From: Tubulanus polymorphus | Taxonomy: Eukaryota; Nemertea; Palaeonemertea; Tubulaniformes; Tubulanidae | DNA length: 64,000 nt | Direction: 5' to 3' | Assembly (NCBI RefSeq): GCF_964204645.1 | Contig: NC_134032.1 | Span: 14,938,275-15,002,274 of the forward strand | In this document: positions 11,718 to 25,965 of the stretch, piece after piece | Position numbering within the stretch: position 1 is the stretch's first letter | Layout: every line of letters begins with the position of its first letter | Translations under genes and position numbers: made by a program | The notes under the pieces: model-generated | What the model saw: the letters and a program-made list of their open reading frames with translations, nothing else | The model's database searches: none | What the model was told of the DNA's origin: nothing

Positions 11718-14654
11718 GTCATCAGTGTTGTAACACACTGACAATTCTGTTTATTAGTCACGTTTCTACATGACAGTTGAAGAAGGAAGGAGGAGACTCC
11801 TGAACTTAATATCACCCCAAAACAGAGCCAGCAGCAAGCAGCAGTATTAAAGGAGGTCATCAGTGATGTAACACACTGACAATTCAGTTTGTTTGTCACG
11901 TTTCTACATGACAGTTGAAGAAGGAAGGAGGAGACTCCTGAACTAAATATCACCCCAAAACAGAGTGTATCAATTAACACCCAGCAACATGCAGCAGTAC
12001 TAAAGGAGGTCATCAGTGTTGTACCACGCTGACAATTTAGTTTGTTTGTCACGTTTCTACATGACAGTTCACAACCTTCAGGTGCAAGGAACCAAAGTGA
12101 AGCTATCAAACAATAGCATCTTTGAGTATAACACTTATAAAATCCGTAATGTGATAATAATTTGCAGATACAATATATACAGAGAACCAACACCAGCATT
12201 ATTTCAATGATTCAACCACCACAAAGCTATCGATGGATAGCTGTTTTGAATATTTATACATTTAAAACGTAAAGTCGCGATGAGGACGATCAGGAAACAT
12301 AATCAATCCCAATTCACCGACATATATTACAATATATACAAAGTACCAACACCAGCGACATTTCAAAGATTCAACCACCACAAAGCTATCGATGGATAGC
12401 TGTTTTGAATATTTATACATTTAAAACGTAAAGTCGCAATGAGGACGATCAGGAAACACGATCAATCCCAATTCACCGACATATATTACAATATATACAA
12501 AGTACCAACACCAGCGACATTTCAAAGATTCAACCACCACAAAGCTATCGATGGATAGCTGTTTTGAATATTTATACATTTAAAATGTAAAGTTGCAATA
12601 AGGACGATCAGGAAACATGATCAATCCCAATTCACCGACATATATTACAATATATACAAAGTACCAACACCAGCAACATTTCAAAGATTCAACCACCACA
12701 AAGCTATCGATGGATAGCTGTTTTAAATATTTATACATTTAAAACGTAAAGTCGCAATGAGGACGATCAGGAAACATGATCAATCCCAATTCACCGACAT
12801 ATATTACAATATATACAAAGTACCAACACCAGCGACATTTCAATGATTCAACCACCACTAAGCTATCGATGGATAGCTGTTTTGAATATTTATACATTTA
12901 AAACGTAAAGTCGTAATGAGGACGATCAGGAAGCAAAACTTGCCAAAACTCAATATCACTCCAAAACAGAGTGTATTAATTAACACCCAGCAGCAAGCAG
13001 CAGTATTAAAGGAGGCCATCAGTGTTGTAACACACTGACAATTCAGTTTGTTTGTCACGTTTCTACATGACAGTTGAAGAAGGAAGGAGGAGACTCCTGA
13101 ACTCAATATCACCCCAAAACAGAGCCAGCAGCAAGCAGCAGTATTTAAGGAGAATGATTCTTGATGTTATAATGTTTAATGTAATTATTTTTATTATAAT
13201 AATGTTTAATGTAATAATTCAAGAAGTTCATGGAAGGTGGTAAGAATTAACACCCAGCAGCAAGCAGCAGTATTAAAGGAGGTCATCAGTGTTGTAACGC
13301 ACTGACAATTCAGTTCGTTTGTCACGTTTCTGCATGACAGTTGAAGAAGGAAGGAGGAGACTCCCGAACTCAATATCACCTTAAAACAGAGTGTAGCAAT
13401 TAACACCCAGCAGCAAGCAGCAGTATTAAAGGAGGTCATCAGTCTTGTACCACACTGACAATTCAGTTTGTTTGTCACGTTTCTACATGACAGTTCACAA
13501 CCTTCAGGTGCAAGGAACCAAAGTGAAGCTATCAAACAATAGCATCTTTGAGTATAACACTTTTAAAATCCGTAATGTGATAATAATTTGCTGATACAAT
13601 ATATACAGAGAACCAACACCAGCATTATTTTAATGATTCAACCACCACAAAGCTATCGATGGATAGCTGTTTTGAATATTTATACATTTAAAACGTAAAG
13701 TCGCAATAAGGACGATCAGGAAACATAATCAATCCCATTTCACCATTACAATATATACAAAGTACCAACACCAGCGACATTTCAAAGATTCAACCACCAC
13801 AAAGCTATCGATGGATAGCTGTTTTGAATATTTTTATATTTAAAACGTAAAGTCGCAATAAGGACGATCAGGAAACACGATCAATCCCAATTCACCGATA
13901 TATATAACAATATAAAAAAAGAACCAACACCAGCGACATTTCAAAGATTCAACCACCACAAAGCTATCGATGGATAGCTGTTTTGAATATTTATACATTT
14001 AAAACGTAAAGTCGCAATAAGGACGATCAGGAAACATAATCAATCCCATTTCACCATTACAATATATACAAAGTACCAACACCAGCGACATTTCAAAGAT
14101 TCAACCACCACAAAGCTATCGATGGATAGCTGTTTTGAATATTTTTATATTTAAAACGTAAAGTCGCAATAAGGACGATCAGGAAACACGATCAATCCCA
14201 ATTCACCGATATATATAACAATATAAAAAAAGAACCAACACCAGCGACATTTCAAAGATTCAACCACCACTAAGCTATCGATGGATAGCTGTTTTGAATA
14301 TTCATACATTTAAAACGTAAAGTCGCAATAAGGACGATCAGGAAACACGATCAATCCCAATTCACCGATATATATTACAATATATACAAAGAACCAACAC
14401 CAGCGACATTTCAATGATTCAACCACCACTAAGCTATCAATGGATAGCTGTTTTGAATATTCATACATTTAAAACGTAAAGTCGCAATGAGGACGATCAG
14501 GAAACATGATCAATCCCAATTCACCGACATATATTACAATATATACAAAGTACCAACACCAGCAACATTTCAAAGATTCAACCACCACAAAGCTATCGAT
14601 GGATAGCTGTTTTGAATATTTATACAATTAAAAACGTAAAGTCGTAATGAGGAC

Positions 14655-16670
14655 GATCAGGAAGCAAAACTCGCCAAAACTCAATATCACTCCAAAACAG
14701 AGTGTATTAATTAACACCCAGCAGCAAGCAGCAGTATTAAAGGAGGCCATCAGTGTTGTAACACACTGACAATTCAGTTTGTTTGTCACGTTTCTACATG
14801 ACAGTTGAAGAAGGAAGGAGGAGACTCCTGCACTCAATATCACCCCAAAACAGAGTGTATTAATTAACACGCAGCAGCAAGCAGCAGTATTAAAGGAGGC
14901 CATCAGTGTTGTAACACACTGACAATTCAGTTCGTTTGTCACGTTTCTACATGAAAGTTGAAGAAGGAAGGAGGAGACTCCTGAACTCAATATCACCCCA
15001 AAACAGAGCCAGCAGCAAGCAGCAGTATTTAAGGAGAATGATTCTTGATGTTATAATGTTTAATGTGATAATTTTTATTATAATAATGTTTAGTGTAATA
15101 ATTCAAGAAGTTCATGGAAGGTGGTAAGAATTAACACGCAGCAGCAAGCAGCAGTATTAAAGGAGGCCATCAGTGTTGTAACGCACTGACAATTCAGTTT
15201 GTTTGTCACGGTTCTACATGACCGTTGAAGAAGGAAGGAGGAGACTCCTGCACTCAATATCACCCCAATACAGAGTGTATTAATAAACACCCAGCAGCAA
15301 GCAGCAGTATTAAAGGAGGTCATCAGTTTTGTAACACACTGACAATTCAGTTTGTTTGTCACGTTTCTACATGACAGTTGAAGAAGGAAGGAGGAGACTC
15401 CTGCACTCAATATCACCCCAATACAGAGTGTATTAAGTAACACCCAGCAGCAAGCAGCAGTATTAAAGGAGGTCATCAGTTTTGTAACACACTGACAATT
15501 CAGTTTGTTTGTCACGTTTCTACATGACAGTTGAAGAAGGAAGGAGAAGACTCCTGAACTCAATATCACCCCAAAACAGAGCCAGCAGCAAGCAGCAGTA
15601 TTTAAGGAGAATGATTCTTGATGTTATAATGTTTAATGTGATAATTTTTATTATAATAATGTTTAGTGTAATAATTCAAGAAGTTCATGGAAGGTGGTAA
15701 GAATTAACACGCAGCAGCAAGCAGCAGTATTAAAGGAGGCCATCAGTGTTGTAACGCACTGACAATTCAGTTTGTTTGTCACGGTTCTACATGACCGTTG
15801 AAGAAGGAAGGAGGAGACTCCTGAACTCAATATCACCTTAAAACAGAGTGTAGCAATTAACACCCAGCAGCAAGCAGCAGTATTTAAAGGAGGTCATCAG
15901 TCTTGTACCACACTGACAATTCAGTTTGTTTGTCACGTTTCTACATGACAGTTGAAGAAGGAAGGAGGAGACTCCTGCACTCAATATCACCCCAATACAG
16001 AGTGTATTAAGTAACACCCAGCAGCAAGCAGCAGTATTAAAGGAGGTCATCAGTTTTGTAACACACTGACAATTCAGTTTGTTTGTCACGTTTCTACATG
16101 ACAGTTGAAGAAGGAAGGAGAAGACTCCTGAACTCAATATCACCCCAAAACAGAGCCAGCAGCAAGCAGCAGTATTAAAGGAGCCCATCAGTGTTGTAAC
16201 ACACTGACAATTCAGTTTGTTTGTCACGTTTCTACATGACAGTTGAAGAAGGAAGGAGGAGACTCCTGAACTCAATATCACCCCAAAACAGAGCCAGCAG
16301 CAAGCAGCAGTATTTAAGGAGAATGATTCTTGATGTTATAATGTTTAATGTAATAATTTTTATTATAATAATGTTTAATGTAATAATTCAAGAAGTTCAT
16401 GGAAGGTGGTAAGAATTAACACCCAGCAGCAAGCAGCAGTATTAAAGGAGGTCATCAGTGTTGTAACGCACTGACAATTCAGTTCGTTTGTCACGTTTCT
16501 GCATGACAGTTGAAGAAGGAAGGAGGAGACTCCTGAACTCAATATCACCTTAAAACAGAGTGTAGCAATTAACACCCAGCAGCAAGCAGCAGTATTAAAG
16601 GAGGTCATCAGTCTTGTACCACACTGACAATTGAGTTTGTTTGTCACGTTTCTACATGACAGTTCACAAC
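14655..16670. repeat. representative 153-bp monomer block with AT-rich inserts
   Basis: The monomer starts GTCATCAGTGTTGTAACACA and passes through TTTGTCACGTTTCTACATGA, a GAAGGAAGGAGGAGACTCCT stretch and a CAGCAGCAAGCAGCAGTATT stretch. Exact period 153 was read at 22141, 22294 and 22447. Every few monomers carry an insert of ~90 bp built from two direct repeats of an ATAATGTTTAATGTAATAAT-like segment; nine such inserts start near 13155, 15038, 15611, 16323, 18826, 19093, 19672, 22019 and 22898. Because 153 is divisible by 3, minus-strand frames stay open over several monomers. Confidence 0.85.
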
Positions 16671-16779
16671 CTTCAGGTGCAAGGAACCAAAGTGAAGCTA
16701 TCAAACAATAGCATCTTTGAGTATAACACTTAATCCGTAATGTGATAATAATTTGCTGATACAATATATACAGAGAACC

Positions 16780-18435
16780 AACACCAGCATTATTTCAATG
16801 ATTCAACCACCACAAAGCTATCGATGGATAGCTGTTTTGAATATTTATACATTTAAAACGTAAAGTCGCAATAAGGACGATCAGGAAACATAATCAATCC
16901 CATTTCACCATTACAATATATACAAAGTACCAACACCAGCGACATTTCAAAGATTCAACCACCACAAAGCTATCGATGGATAGCTGTTTTGAATATTTAT
17001 ACATTTAAAACGTAAAGTCGCAATAAGGACGATCAGGAAACATAATCAATCCCAATTCACTGACATATATTACAATATATACAAAGTACCAACACCAGCG
17101 ACATTTCAAAGATTCAACCACCACAAAGCTATCGATGGATAGCTGTTTTAAATATTTATACATTTAAAACGTTAAGTCGCGATGAGGATGATCAGGAAAC
17201 ATAATCAATCCCAATTCACCGACATATATTACAATATATACAAAGTACCAACACCAGCGACATTTCAAAGATTCAACCACCACAAAGCTATCGATGGATA
17301 GCTGTTTTGAATATTCATACATTTAAAACGTAAAGTCGCAATAAGGACGATCAGGAAACATAATCAATCCCATTTCACCATTACAATATATACAAAGTAC
17401 CAACACCAGCGACATTTCAAAGATTCAACCACCACAAAGCTATCGATGGATAGCTGTTTTGAATATTTATACATTTAAAACGTAAAGTCGCAATAAGGAC
17501 GATCAGGAAACATAATCAATCCCAATTCACTGACATATATTACAATATATACAAAGTACCAACACCAGCGACATTTCAAAGATTCAACCACCACAAAGCT
17601 ATCGATGGATAGCTGTTTTAAATATTTATACATTTAAAACGTTAAGTCGCGATGAGGATGATCAGGAAACATAATCAATCCCAATTCACCGACATATATT
17701 ACAATATATACACAGTACCAACACCAGCGACATTTCAATGATACAACCACCACAAAGCTATCGATGGATAGCTGTTTTAAATATTTATACATTTAAAACG
17801 TAAAGTCGCGATGAGGACGATCAGGAAACATAATCAATCCCAATTCACCGACATATATTACAATATATACAACCAACACCAGCGAAATTTCAAAGATTCA
17901 ACCACCACAAAGCTATCGATGGATAGCTGTTTTAAATATTTATACACTTAAAACGTAAAGTCGCAATAAGGAAGATCAGGAAACATAATCAATCCCATTT
18001 CACCACTACAATATATACAAAGTACCAACACCAGCGACATTTCAAAGATTCAACCATCACAAAGCTATCGATGGATAGCTGTTTTGAATATTTTATATTT
18101 AAAACATAAAGTCGCAATAAGGACGATCAGGAAACATGATCAATCCCAATTCACCGATATATATTACAATATATACAAAGAACCAACACCAGCGACATTT
18201 CAAAGATTCAACCACCACAAAGCTATCGATGGATAGCTGTTTTGAATATTTATACATTTAAAACGTTAAGTCGCGATGAGGACGATCAGGAAACATAATC
18301 AGTCCCAATTCACCGACATACATTACAATATATACAAAGTACCAACACCAGCGACATTTCAAAGATTCAACCACCACAAAGCTATCGATGGATAGCTGTT
18401 TTGAATATTTATACAATTAAAACGTAAAGTCGTAA
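16780..18435. repeat. representative 159-bp monomer block with conserved hairpin
   Basis: The period of 159 was read at 12223, 12382, 12541 and 12700; some monomers are ~10 bp shorter through loss of a CGACATAT-like piece. Nearly every monomer keeps the perfect inverted repeat AGCTATC-GATG-GATAGCT (7-bp stem, 4-base loop), while surrounding positions vary. Short open frames do not persist. Confidence 0.85.
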
Positions 18436-21400
18436 TGAGGATGATCAGGAAGCAAAACTCGCCAAAACTCAATATCACTCCAAAACAGAGTGTATTAATT
18501 AACACCCAGCAGCAAGCAGCAGTATTAAAGGAGGCCATCAGTGTTGTAACACACTGACAATTCAGTTCGTTTGTCACGTTTCTACATGACAGTTGAAGAA
18601 GGAAGGAGGAGACTCCTGCACTCAATATCACCCCAAAACAGAGTGTATTAATTAACACGCAGCAGCAAGCAGCAGTATTAAAGGAGGCCATCAGTGTTGT
18701 AACACACTGACAATTCAGTTCGTTTGTCACGTTTCTACATGACAGTTGAAGAAGGAAGGAGGAGACTCCTGAACTCAATATCACCCCAAAACAGAGCCAG
18801 CAGCAAGCAGCAGTATTTAAGGAGAATGATTCTTGATGTTATAATGTTTAATGTGATAATTTTTATTATAATAATGTTTAGTGTAATAATTCAAGAAGTT
18901 TATGGAAGGTGGTAAGAATTAACACGCAGCAGCAAGCAGCAGTATTAAAGGAGGCCATCAGTGTTGTAACGCACTGACAATTCAGTTTGTTTGTCACGTT
19001 TCTACATGACAGTTGAAGAAGGAAGGAGGAGACTCCTGAACTCAATATCACCCCAAAACAGAGCCAGCAGCAAGCAGCAGTATTTAAGGAGAATGATTCT
19101 TGATGTTATAATGTTTAATGTAATAATTTTTATTATAATAATGTTTAATGTAATAATTCAAGAAGTTCATGGAAGGTGGTAAGAATTAACACGCAGCAGC
19201 AAGCAGCAGTATTAAAGGAGGTCATCAGTGTTGTAACGCACTGACAATTCAGTTCGTTTGTCACGTTTCTGCATGACAGTTGAAGAAGGAAGGAGGAGAC
19301 TCCTGAACTCAATATCACCTTAAAACAGAGTGTAGCAATTAACACCCAGCAGCAAGCAGCAGTATTTAAAGGAGGTCATCAGTCTTGTACCACACTGACA
19401 ATTCAGTTTGTTTGTCACGTTTCTACATGACAGTTGAAGAAGGAAGGAGGAGACTCCTGCACTCAATATCACCCCAATACAGAGTGTATTAAGTAACACC
19501 CAGCAGCAAGCAGCAGTATTAAAGGAGGTCATCAGTTTTGTAACACACTGACAATTCAGTTTGTTTGTCACGTTTCTACATGACAGTTGAAGAAGGAAGG
19601 AGAAGACTCCTGAACTCAATATCACCCCCAAAACAGAGCCAGCAGCAAGCAGCAGTATTTAAGGAGAATGATTCTTGATGTTATAATGTTTAATGTAATA
19701 ATTTTTATTATAATAATGTTTAATGTAATAATTCAAGAAGTTCATGGAAGGTGGTAAGAATTAACACCCAGCAGCAAGCAGCAGTATTAAAGGAGGTCAT
19801 CAGTGTTGTAACGCACTGACAATTCAGTTCGTTTGTCACGTTTCTGCATGACAGTTGAAGAAGGAAGGAGGAGACTCCTGAACTCAATATCACCTTAAAA
19901 CAGAGTGTAGCAATTAACACCCAGCAGCAAGCAGCAGTATTTAAAGGAGGTCATCAGTGTTGTACCACACTGACAATTCAGTTTGTTTGTCACGTTTCTA
20001 CATGACAGTTCACAACCTTCAGGTGCAAGGAACCAAAGTGAAGCTATCAAACAATAGCATCTTTGAGTATAACACTTTTAAAATCCGTAATGTGATAATA
20101 ATTTGCTGATACAATATATACAGAGAACCAACACCAGCATTATTTTAATGATTCAACCACCACAAAGCTATCGATGGATAGCTGTTTTGAATATTTATAC
20201 ATTTAAAACGTAAAGTCGCAATAAGGACGATCAGGAAACATAATCAATCCCATTTCACCATTACAATATATACACAGAACCAACACCAGCGACATTTCAA
20301 TGATTCAACCACCACAAAGCTATCGATGGATAGCTGTTTTAAATATTTATACATTTAAAACGTAAAGTCGCAATAAGGACGATCAGGAAACATAATCAAT
20401 CCCATTTCACCATTACAATATATACAAAGTACCAACACCAGCGACATTTCAAAGATTCAACCACCACAAAGCTATCGATGGATAGCTGTTTTGAATATTT
20501 ATACATTTAAAACGTAAAGTCGCAATAAGGACGATCAGGAAACATAATCAATCCCAATTCACTGACATATATTACAATATATACAAAGTACCAACACCAG
20601 CGACATTTCAAAGATTCAACCACCACAAAGCTATCGATGGATAGCTGTTTTAAATATTTATACATTTAAAACGTTAAGTCGCGATGAGGATGATCAGGAA
20701 ACATAATCAATCCCAATTCACCGACATATATTACAATATATACAAAGTACCAACACCAGCGACATTTCAAAGATTCAACCACCACAAAGCTATCGATGGA
20801 TAGCTGTTTTGAATATTTATACATTTAAAACGTAAAGTCGCAATGAGGACGATCAGGAAACATAATCAATCCCAATTCACCGACATATATTACAATATAT
20901 ACAACCAACACCAGCGAAATTTCAAAGATTCAACCACCACAAAGCTATCGATGGATAGCTGTTTTAAATATTTATACACTTAAAACGTAAAGTCGCAATA
21001 AGGAAGATCAGGAAACATAATCAATCCCATTTCACCACTACAATATATATACAAAGTACCAACACCAGCGACATTTCAAAGATTCAACCACCACAAAGCT
21101 ATCGATGGATAGCTGTTTTGAATATTTTATATTTAAAACGTAAAGTCGCAATAAGGACGATCAGGAAACATGATCAATCCCAATTCACCGATATATATTA
21201 CAATATATACAAAGAACCAACACCAGCGACATTTCAAAGATTCAACCACCACAAAGCTATCGATGGATAGCTGTTTTGAATATTTATACATTTAAAACGT
21301 TAAGTCGTAATGAGGACAATCAGGAAACATGATCAATCCCAATTCACCGATATATATTACAATATATACAAAGAACCAACACCAGCGACATTTCAAAGAT

Positions 21401-23495
21401 TCAACCACCACAAAGCTATCGATGGATAGCTGTTTTGAATATTTATACATTTAAAACGTAAAGTCGCGATGAGGACGATCAGGAAACATAATCAGTCCCA
21501 ATTCACCGACATATATTACAATATATACAAAGTACCAACACCAGCGACATTTCAAAGATTCAACCACCACAAAGCTATCGATGGATAGCTGTTTTGAATA
21601 TTTATACAATTAAAACGTAAAGTCGTAATGAGGACGATCAGGAAGCAAAACTCGCCAAAACTCAATATCACTCCAAAACAGAGTGTATTAATTAACACCC
21701 AGCAGCAAGCAGCAGTATTAAAGGAGGCCATCAGTGTTGTAACACACTGACAATTCAGTTCGTTTGTCACGTTTCTACATGACAGTTGAAGAAGGAAGGA
21801 GAAGACTCCTGCACTCAATATCACCCCAAAACAGAGTGTATTAATTAACACCCAGCAACAAGCAGCAGTATCAAAGGAGGCCATCAGTGTTGTAACACAC
21901 TGACAATTCAGTTCGTTTGTCACGTTTCTACATGAAAGTTGAAGAAGGAAGGAGGAGACTCCTGAACTCAATATCACCCCAAAACAGAGCCAGCAGCAAG
22001 CAGCAGTATTTAAGGAGAATGATTCTTGATGTTATAATGTTTAATGTGATAATTTTTATTATAATAATGTTTAGTGTAATAATTCAAGAAGTTCATGGAA
22101 GGTGGTAAGAATTAACACGCAGCAGCAAGCAGCGGTATTAAAGGAGGTCATCAGTTTTGTAACACACTGACAATTCAGTTTGTTTGTCACGTTTCTACAT
22201 GACAATTGAAGAAGGAAGGAGGAGACTCCTGCACTCAATATCACTCCAAAACAGAGTGTATCAATTAACACGCAGCAGCAAGCAGCAGTATTAAAGGAGG
22301 CCATCAGTGTTGTAACACACTGACAATTCAGTTCCTTTGTCACGTTTCTACATGACAGTTGAAGAAGGAAGGAGGAGACTCCTGCACTCAATAACACTCC
22401 AAAACAGAGTGTATCAATTAACACGCAGCAGCAAGCAGCAGTATTAAAGGAGGCCATCAGTGTTGTAACACACTGACAATTCAGTTTGTTTGTCACGTTT
22501 CTACATGACAGTTGAAGAAGGAAGGAGGAGACTCCTGCACTCAATATCACCCCAAAACAGTGTGTATTAATTAACACCCAGCAGCAAGCAGCAGTATTAA
22601 GGGAGGTCATCAGTGTTGTAACACACTGACAATTTTGTTCGTTTGTCACGTTTCTACATGACAGTTGAAGAAGGAAGGAGGAGACTCCTGAACTCAATAT
22701 CACCCCAAAACAGAGTGTATTAATCAACACCCAGCAGAAAGCAGCAGTATTAAAGGAGGCCATCAGTGTTGTAACACACTGACAATTCAGTTTGTTTGTC
22801 ACGTTTCTACATGACAGTTGAAGAAGGAAGGAGGAGACTCCTGAACTCAATATCACCCCAAAACAGAGCCAGCAGCAAGCAGCAGTATTTAAGGAGAATG
22901 ATTCTTGATGTTATAATGTTTAATGTGATAATTTTTATTATAATAATGTTTAGTGTAATAATTCAAGAAGTTCATGGAAGGTGGTAAGAATTAACATGCA
23001 GCAGCAAGCAGCAGTATTAAAGGAGGTCATCAGTGTTGTAACGCACTGACAATTCAGTTTGTTTGTCACGGTTCTACATGACAGTTGAAGAAGGAAGGAG
23101 GAGACTCCTGAACTCAATATCACCCCAAAACAGAGTGTATTAATTAACACCCAGCAGAAAGCAGCAGTATTAAAGGAGGTCATCAGTGTTGTAACACACT
23201 GACAATTTTGTTCGTTTGTCACGTTTCTACATGACAGTTGAAGAAGGAAGGAGGAGACTCCTGAACTCAATATCACCCCTGAACAGAGTGTATTAATTAA
23301 CACCCAGCAGCAAGCAGCAGTATTAAAGGAGCCCATCAGTGTTGTAACACACTGACAATTCAATTTGTTTGTCACGTTTCTACATGACAGTTGAAGAAGG
23401 AAGGAGGAGACTCCTGCACTCAATATCACCCCAAAACAGAGTGTATTAATTAACACGCAGCAGCAAGCAGCAGTATTAACGGAGGTCATCAGTGA

Positions 23496-24644
23496 TGATT
23501 TAGCAGTAATTGACCAACAGTGTTTTGTAACACTTAACTTTCATCGCCACCAATTGATTTAGCAGTAATTCATCCACTTTCACTTCACTTTTATCATAGT
23601 TTGTAATTCGCTGCATTCAATGAGCAATTTCAAACTTTTTTGTATTGAGGAAACCACAGCAAAAAACTAAATGTATACAAACAATGAGTGTATTATTTAA
23701 TTGTTGATGAGAGAGGAGAGAGAGGAGAGGAGGCATGTACACCTAACACAACATTTAAAACTCAATATCACAACCAAAACAGAGTTGAATGATAGCAAGC
23801 ATCAGCAACATGAAGTTTTCAAATAAGGAAGTAATCAGTATTGTAAGTCACATCTATTTGACAATTCAAGAAGACAAGGGAAGGAGAAGAGTCTCCAAAA
23901 CTCGATATCACCCCTAGAACAGAGTGGAATGAGCAACATGCAGTAGCAAACAACAGTATTTGCCGTAGTAGCAAACAACAGTATTTGCCGTTTTTAAAGG
24001 AGAAGAAAGGAGTATCTTCTGTATTTGATACTCATTTGATGTCATAGCAAGGCCATTACCGGGAGTTATAGAGAACAAAAGGAGAAGCCATGCAACCAGA
24101 AGATTTTAATTGTCTATGATTTTGATATTGTATATAAAAATGGCACGATATATCACCTCGTAGCAGAGGAAGGAGGTAGAACAACCGCAAGATCAGTACA
24201 TCTATCAATGTTTCATTGCATGTATCATTGTTTCAAGAAACCAACTTTCAGTGTTTTGTAACACTTAACTTTCATTACCACCAATTGATTTAGCAGCAAT
24301 TCATCCACAGTGTTTTGTAACTCTTAACTTTCAGATTTGTGTCTTACTTATTTCGTGATGAGAGAGGAGAGAGAGGAGTCTTGTAGGAAATGTAGCCATA
24401 CACCTATCAAAGCTTTTTTTTACAAATGCAAATCAGTTTGTTCGAGACTATGGACGTTTGTTGCTGGAGGAGACAAACTGTATTCCAAATTGAAACCCTT
24501 TTAGCTTTTTCTTAGAGAGATCGAACCCACAAGACGTCTGGCAAAGGCTTCAAACATTTTGATAACTGTTCGCGTAGAGCCAATGATAAAACCAGCATTT
24601 ATCATCATCAAACCAGAGCTGAAAACTGCAAACCAGTGAGGGGA
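23496..24644. repeat. degenerate right edge of the satellite domain
   Basis: Diverged pieces of the 153-bp monomer (for example 23850-23940) mix with copies of an AGTGTTTTGTAACACTTAACTT-like segment at about 23518, 24250 and 24309, and GAGAGGAGAGAGGAG runs. No gene is supported. Confidence 0.6.
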
Positions 24645-25965
24645 AGTATGCACAATCATTGAGATGATTGTTCATAGCTGCAACCAATGGAGTGAACTGT
24701 GACCAGTGAGGGGAAATTAATTTTCAAACCAGTGAGGGGAAATTAGCTCAACCAATGAGATGATTGTTCATAGCTGCAACCAATGGAGAGAACTGCAACC
24801 AGTGAGGGGAAATTAGCTCAACCAATGAGATGATTGTTCATAGCTGCAACCAATGGAGAGAACTGCAACCAGTGAGGGGAAAGTATGCTCAATCAATGAG
24901 ATGATTGTTCATAGCTGCAACCAATGGAGAGAACTGCAACCAGTGAGGGGAAATTAGCTCAACCAATGAGATGATTGTTCATAGCTGCAAACAATGGAGA
25001 GAACTGCAACCAGTGAGGGGAAAGTATGCTCAATCAATGAGATGATTGTTCGTAGCTGCAACCAAGCAAGTGAACTGCAACCAGTGAGAGGAAATCATTT
25101 TTCAAACCAGTGAGGGGAAATTAGCTCAACCAATGAGATGATTGTTCATAGCTGCAACCAATCAAGTGACAACCAGTGATGGGAAAGTATGCACAATCAA
25201 TGAGATGATTGTTCATAGCTGCAACCAATGGAGTGAACTGCAACCTGTGAGGGGAAAGTATGCACAATCATTGAGTTGATTGTTTGTAGCTGCAACCAAT
25301 CAAGTGAACTGCAACAAGTGAGGGGAAAGTATGCACAATCAATGAGATGATTGTTCGTAGCTGCAACCAATCAAGTGACAACCAGTGATGGGAAAGTATG
25401 TACAATCAATAAGATGATTGTTCATAGCTGCAACCAATGGAGTGAATTGCAACCAGTGAGGGGAAAGTATGCACAATCAATGAGATGATTGTTCGTAGCT
25501 GCAACCAATCAAGTGACAACCAGTGATGGGAAAGTATGTACAATCAATGAGATGATTGTTCATAGCTGCAACCAATGGAGTGAATTGCAACCAGTGAGGG
25601 GAAAGTATGCACAATTGATGAGATGATTGTTCGTAGCTGCAACCAATCAAGTGAACAGCGACCAATGAGTGGAAATTATATCTCAAACCAATGCACAATC
25701 AATGGGATGATTGTTTTTGGCTGCAACCAATGGAGTGAACTGCAACAAGTGAGGGGAAAGTATGCACAATCAATGAGATGATTGTTCGTAGCTGCAACCA
25801 ATCAAGTGACAACCAGTGATGGGAAAGTATGTACAATCAATGAGATGATTGTTCATAGCTGCAACCAATGGAGTGAACTGCAACCAATGAGGGGGAAGTA
25901 TGCACAATCAATGAGATGTTTGTTCATAGCTGCAACCAATGATGGTAAAGCATATTGCAAACCAG
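24645..25965. repeat. 70-71-bp satellite, about 18 copies
   Basis: Tandem units built on AGCTGCAACCAATGGAGTGA followed by CAGTGAGGGGAAAGTATGC and CAATCAATGAGATGATTG. The last motif is a perfect inverted repeat (CAATCA-ATGAGA-TGATTG). Register markers at 24757, 24827 and 24898 give periods of 70 and 71; some spacers are longer. This family is unrelated in sequence to the 70-bp satellite at 8.1 kb. Confidence 0.85.

Larger units (their letters stand above)
11718..23495. repeat. higher-order satellite domain of two alternating monomers
   Basis: About 11.8 kb made of alternating blocks. The 153-bp monomer fills about 11718-12070, 12930-13495, 14655-16670, 18440-20010 and 21640-23495. The 159-bp monomer fills about 12180-12925, 13610-14650, 16780-18435 and 20115-21635. 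A fixed junction from 153 to 159 (CACAACCTTCAGGTGCAAGG, then a unique ~100 bp) recurs at 12069, 13496, 16669 and 20010. A fixed return junction (CGCCAAAACTCAATATCACT or close variant) recurs near 12940, 14670, 18460 and 21650. Spacing between successive copies is 1.4 to 3.8 kb, so the higher-order unit varies in block length. Confidence 0.9.

Noticed and set aside
12180-18435. Hammerhead-ribozyme-like text (GATGAGGACGATCAGGAAAC) in the 159-bp monomer
   Set aside because: The invariant CUGANGA box is not met (the preceding bases are GC or GT, and many copies read AATAAGG), and no stem II can be formed between the boxes.
11718-23495. Repeated 63-codon plus-strand and 60-260-codon minus-strand open frames as a gene family
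   Set aside because: They coincide with the tandem units and inserts, have no splice or start context, and are explained by a 153-bp period; kept only as a testable finding.
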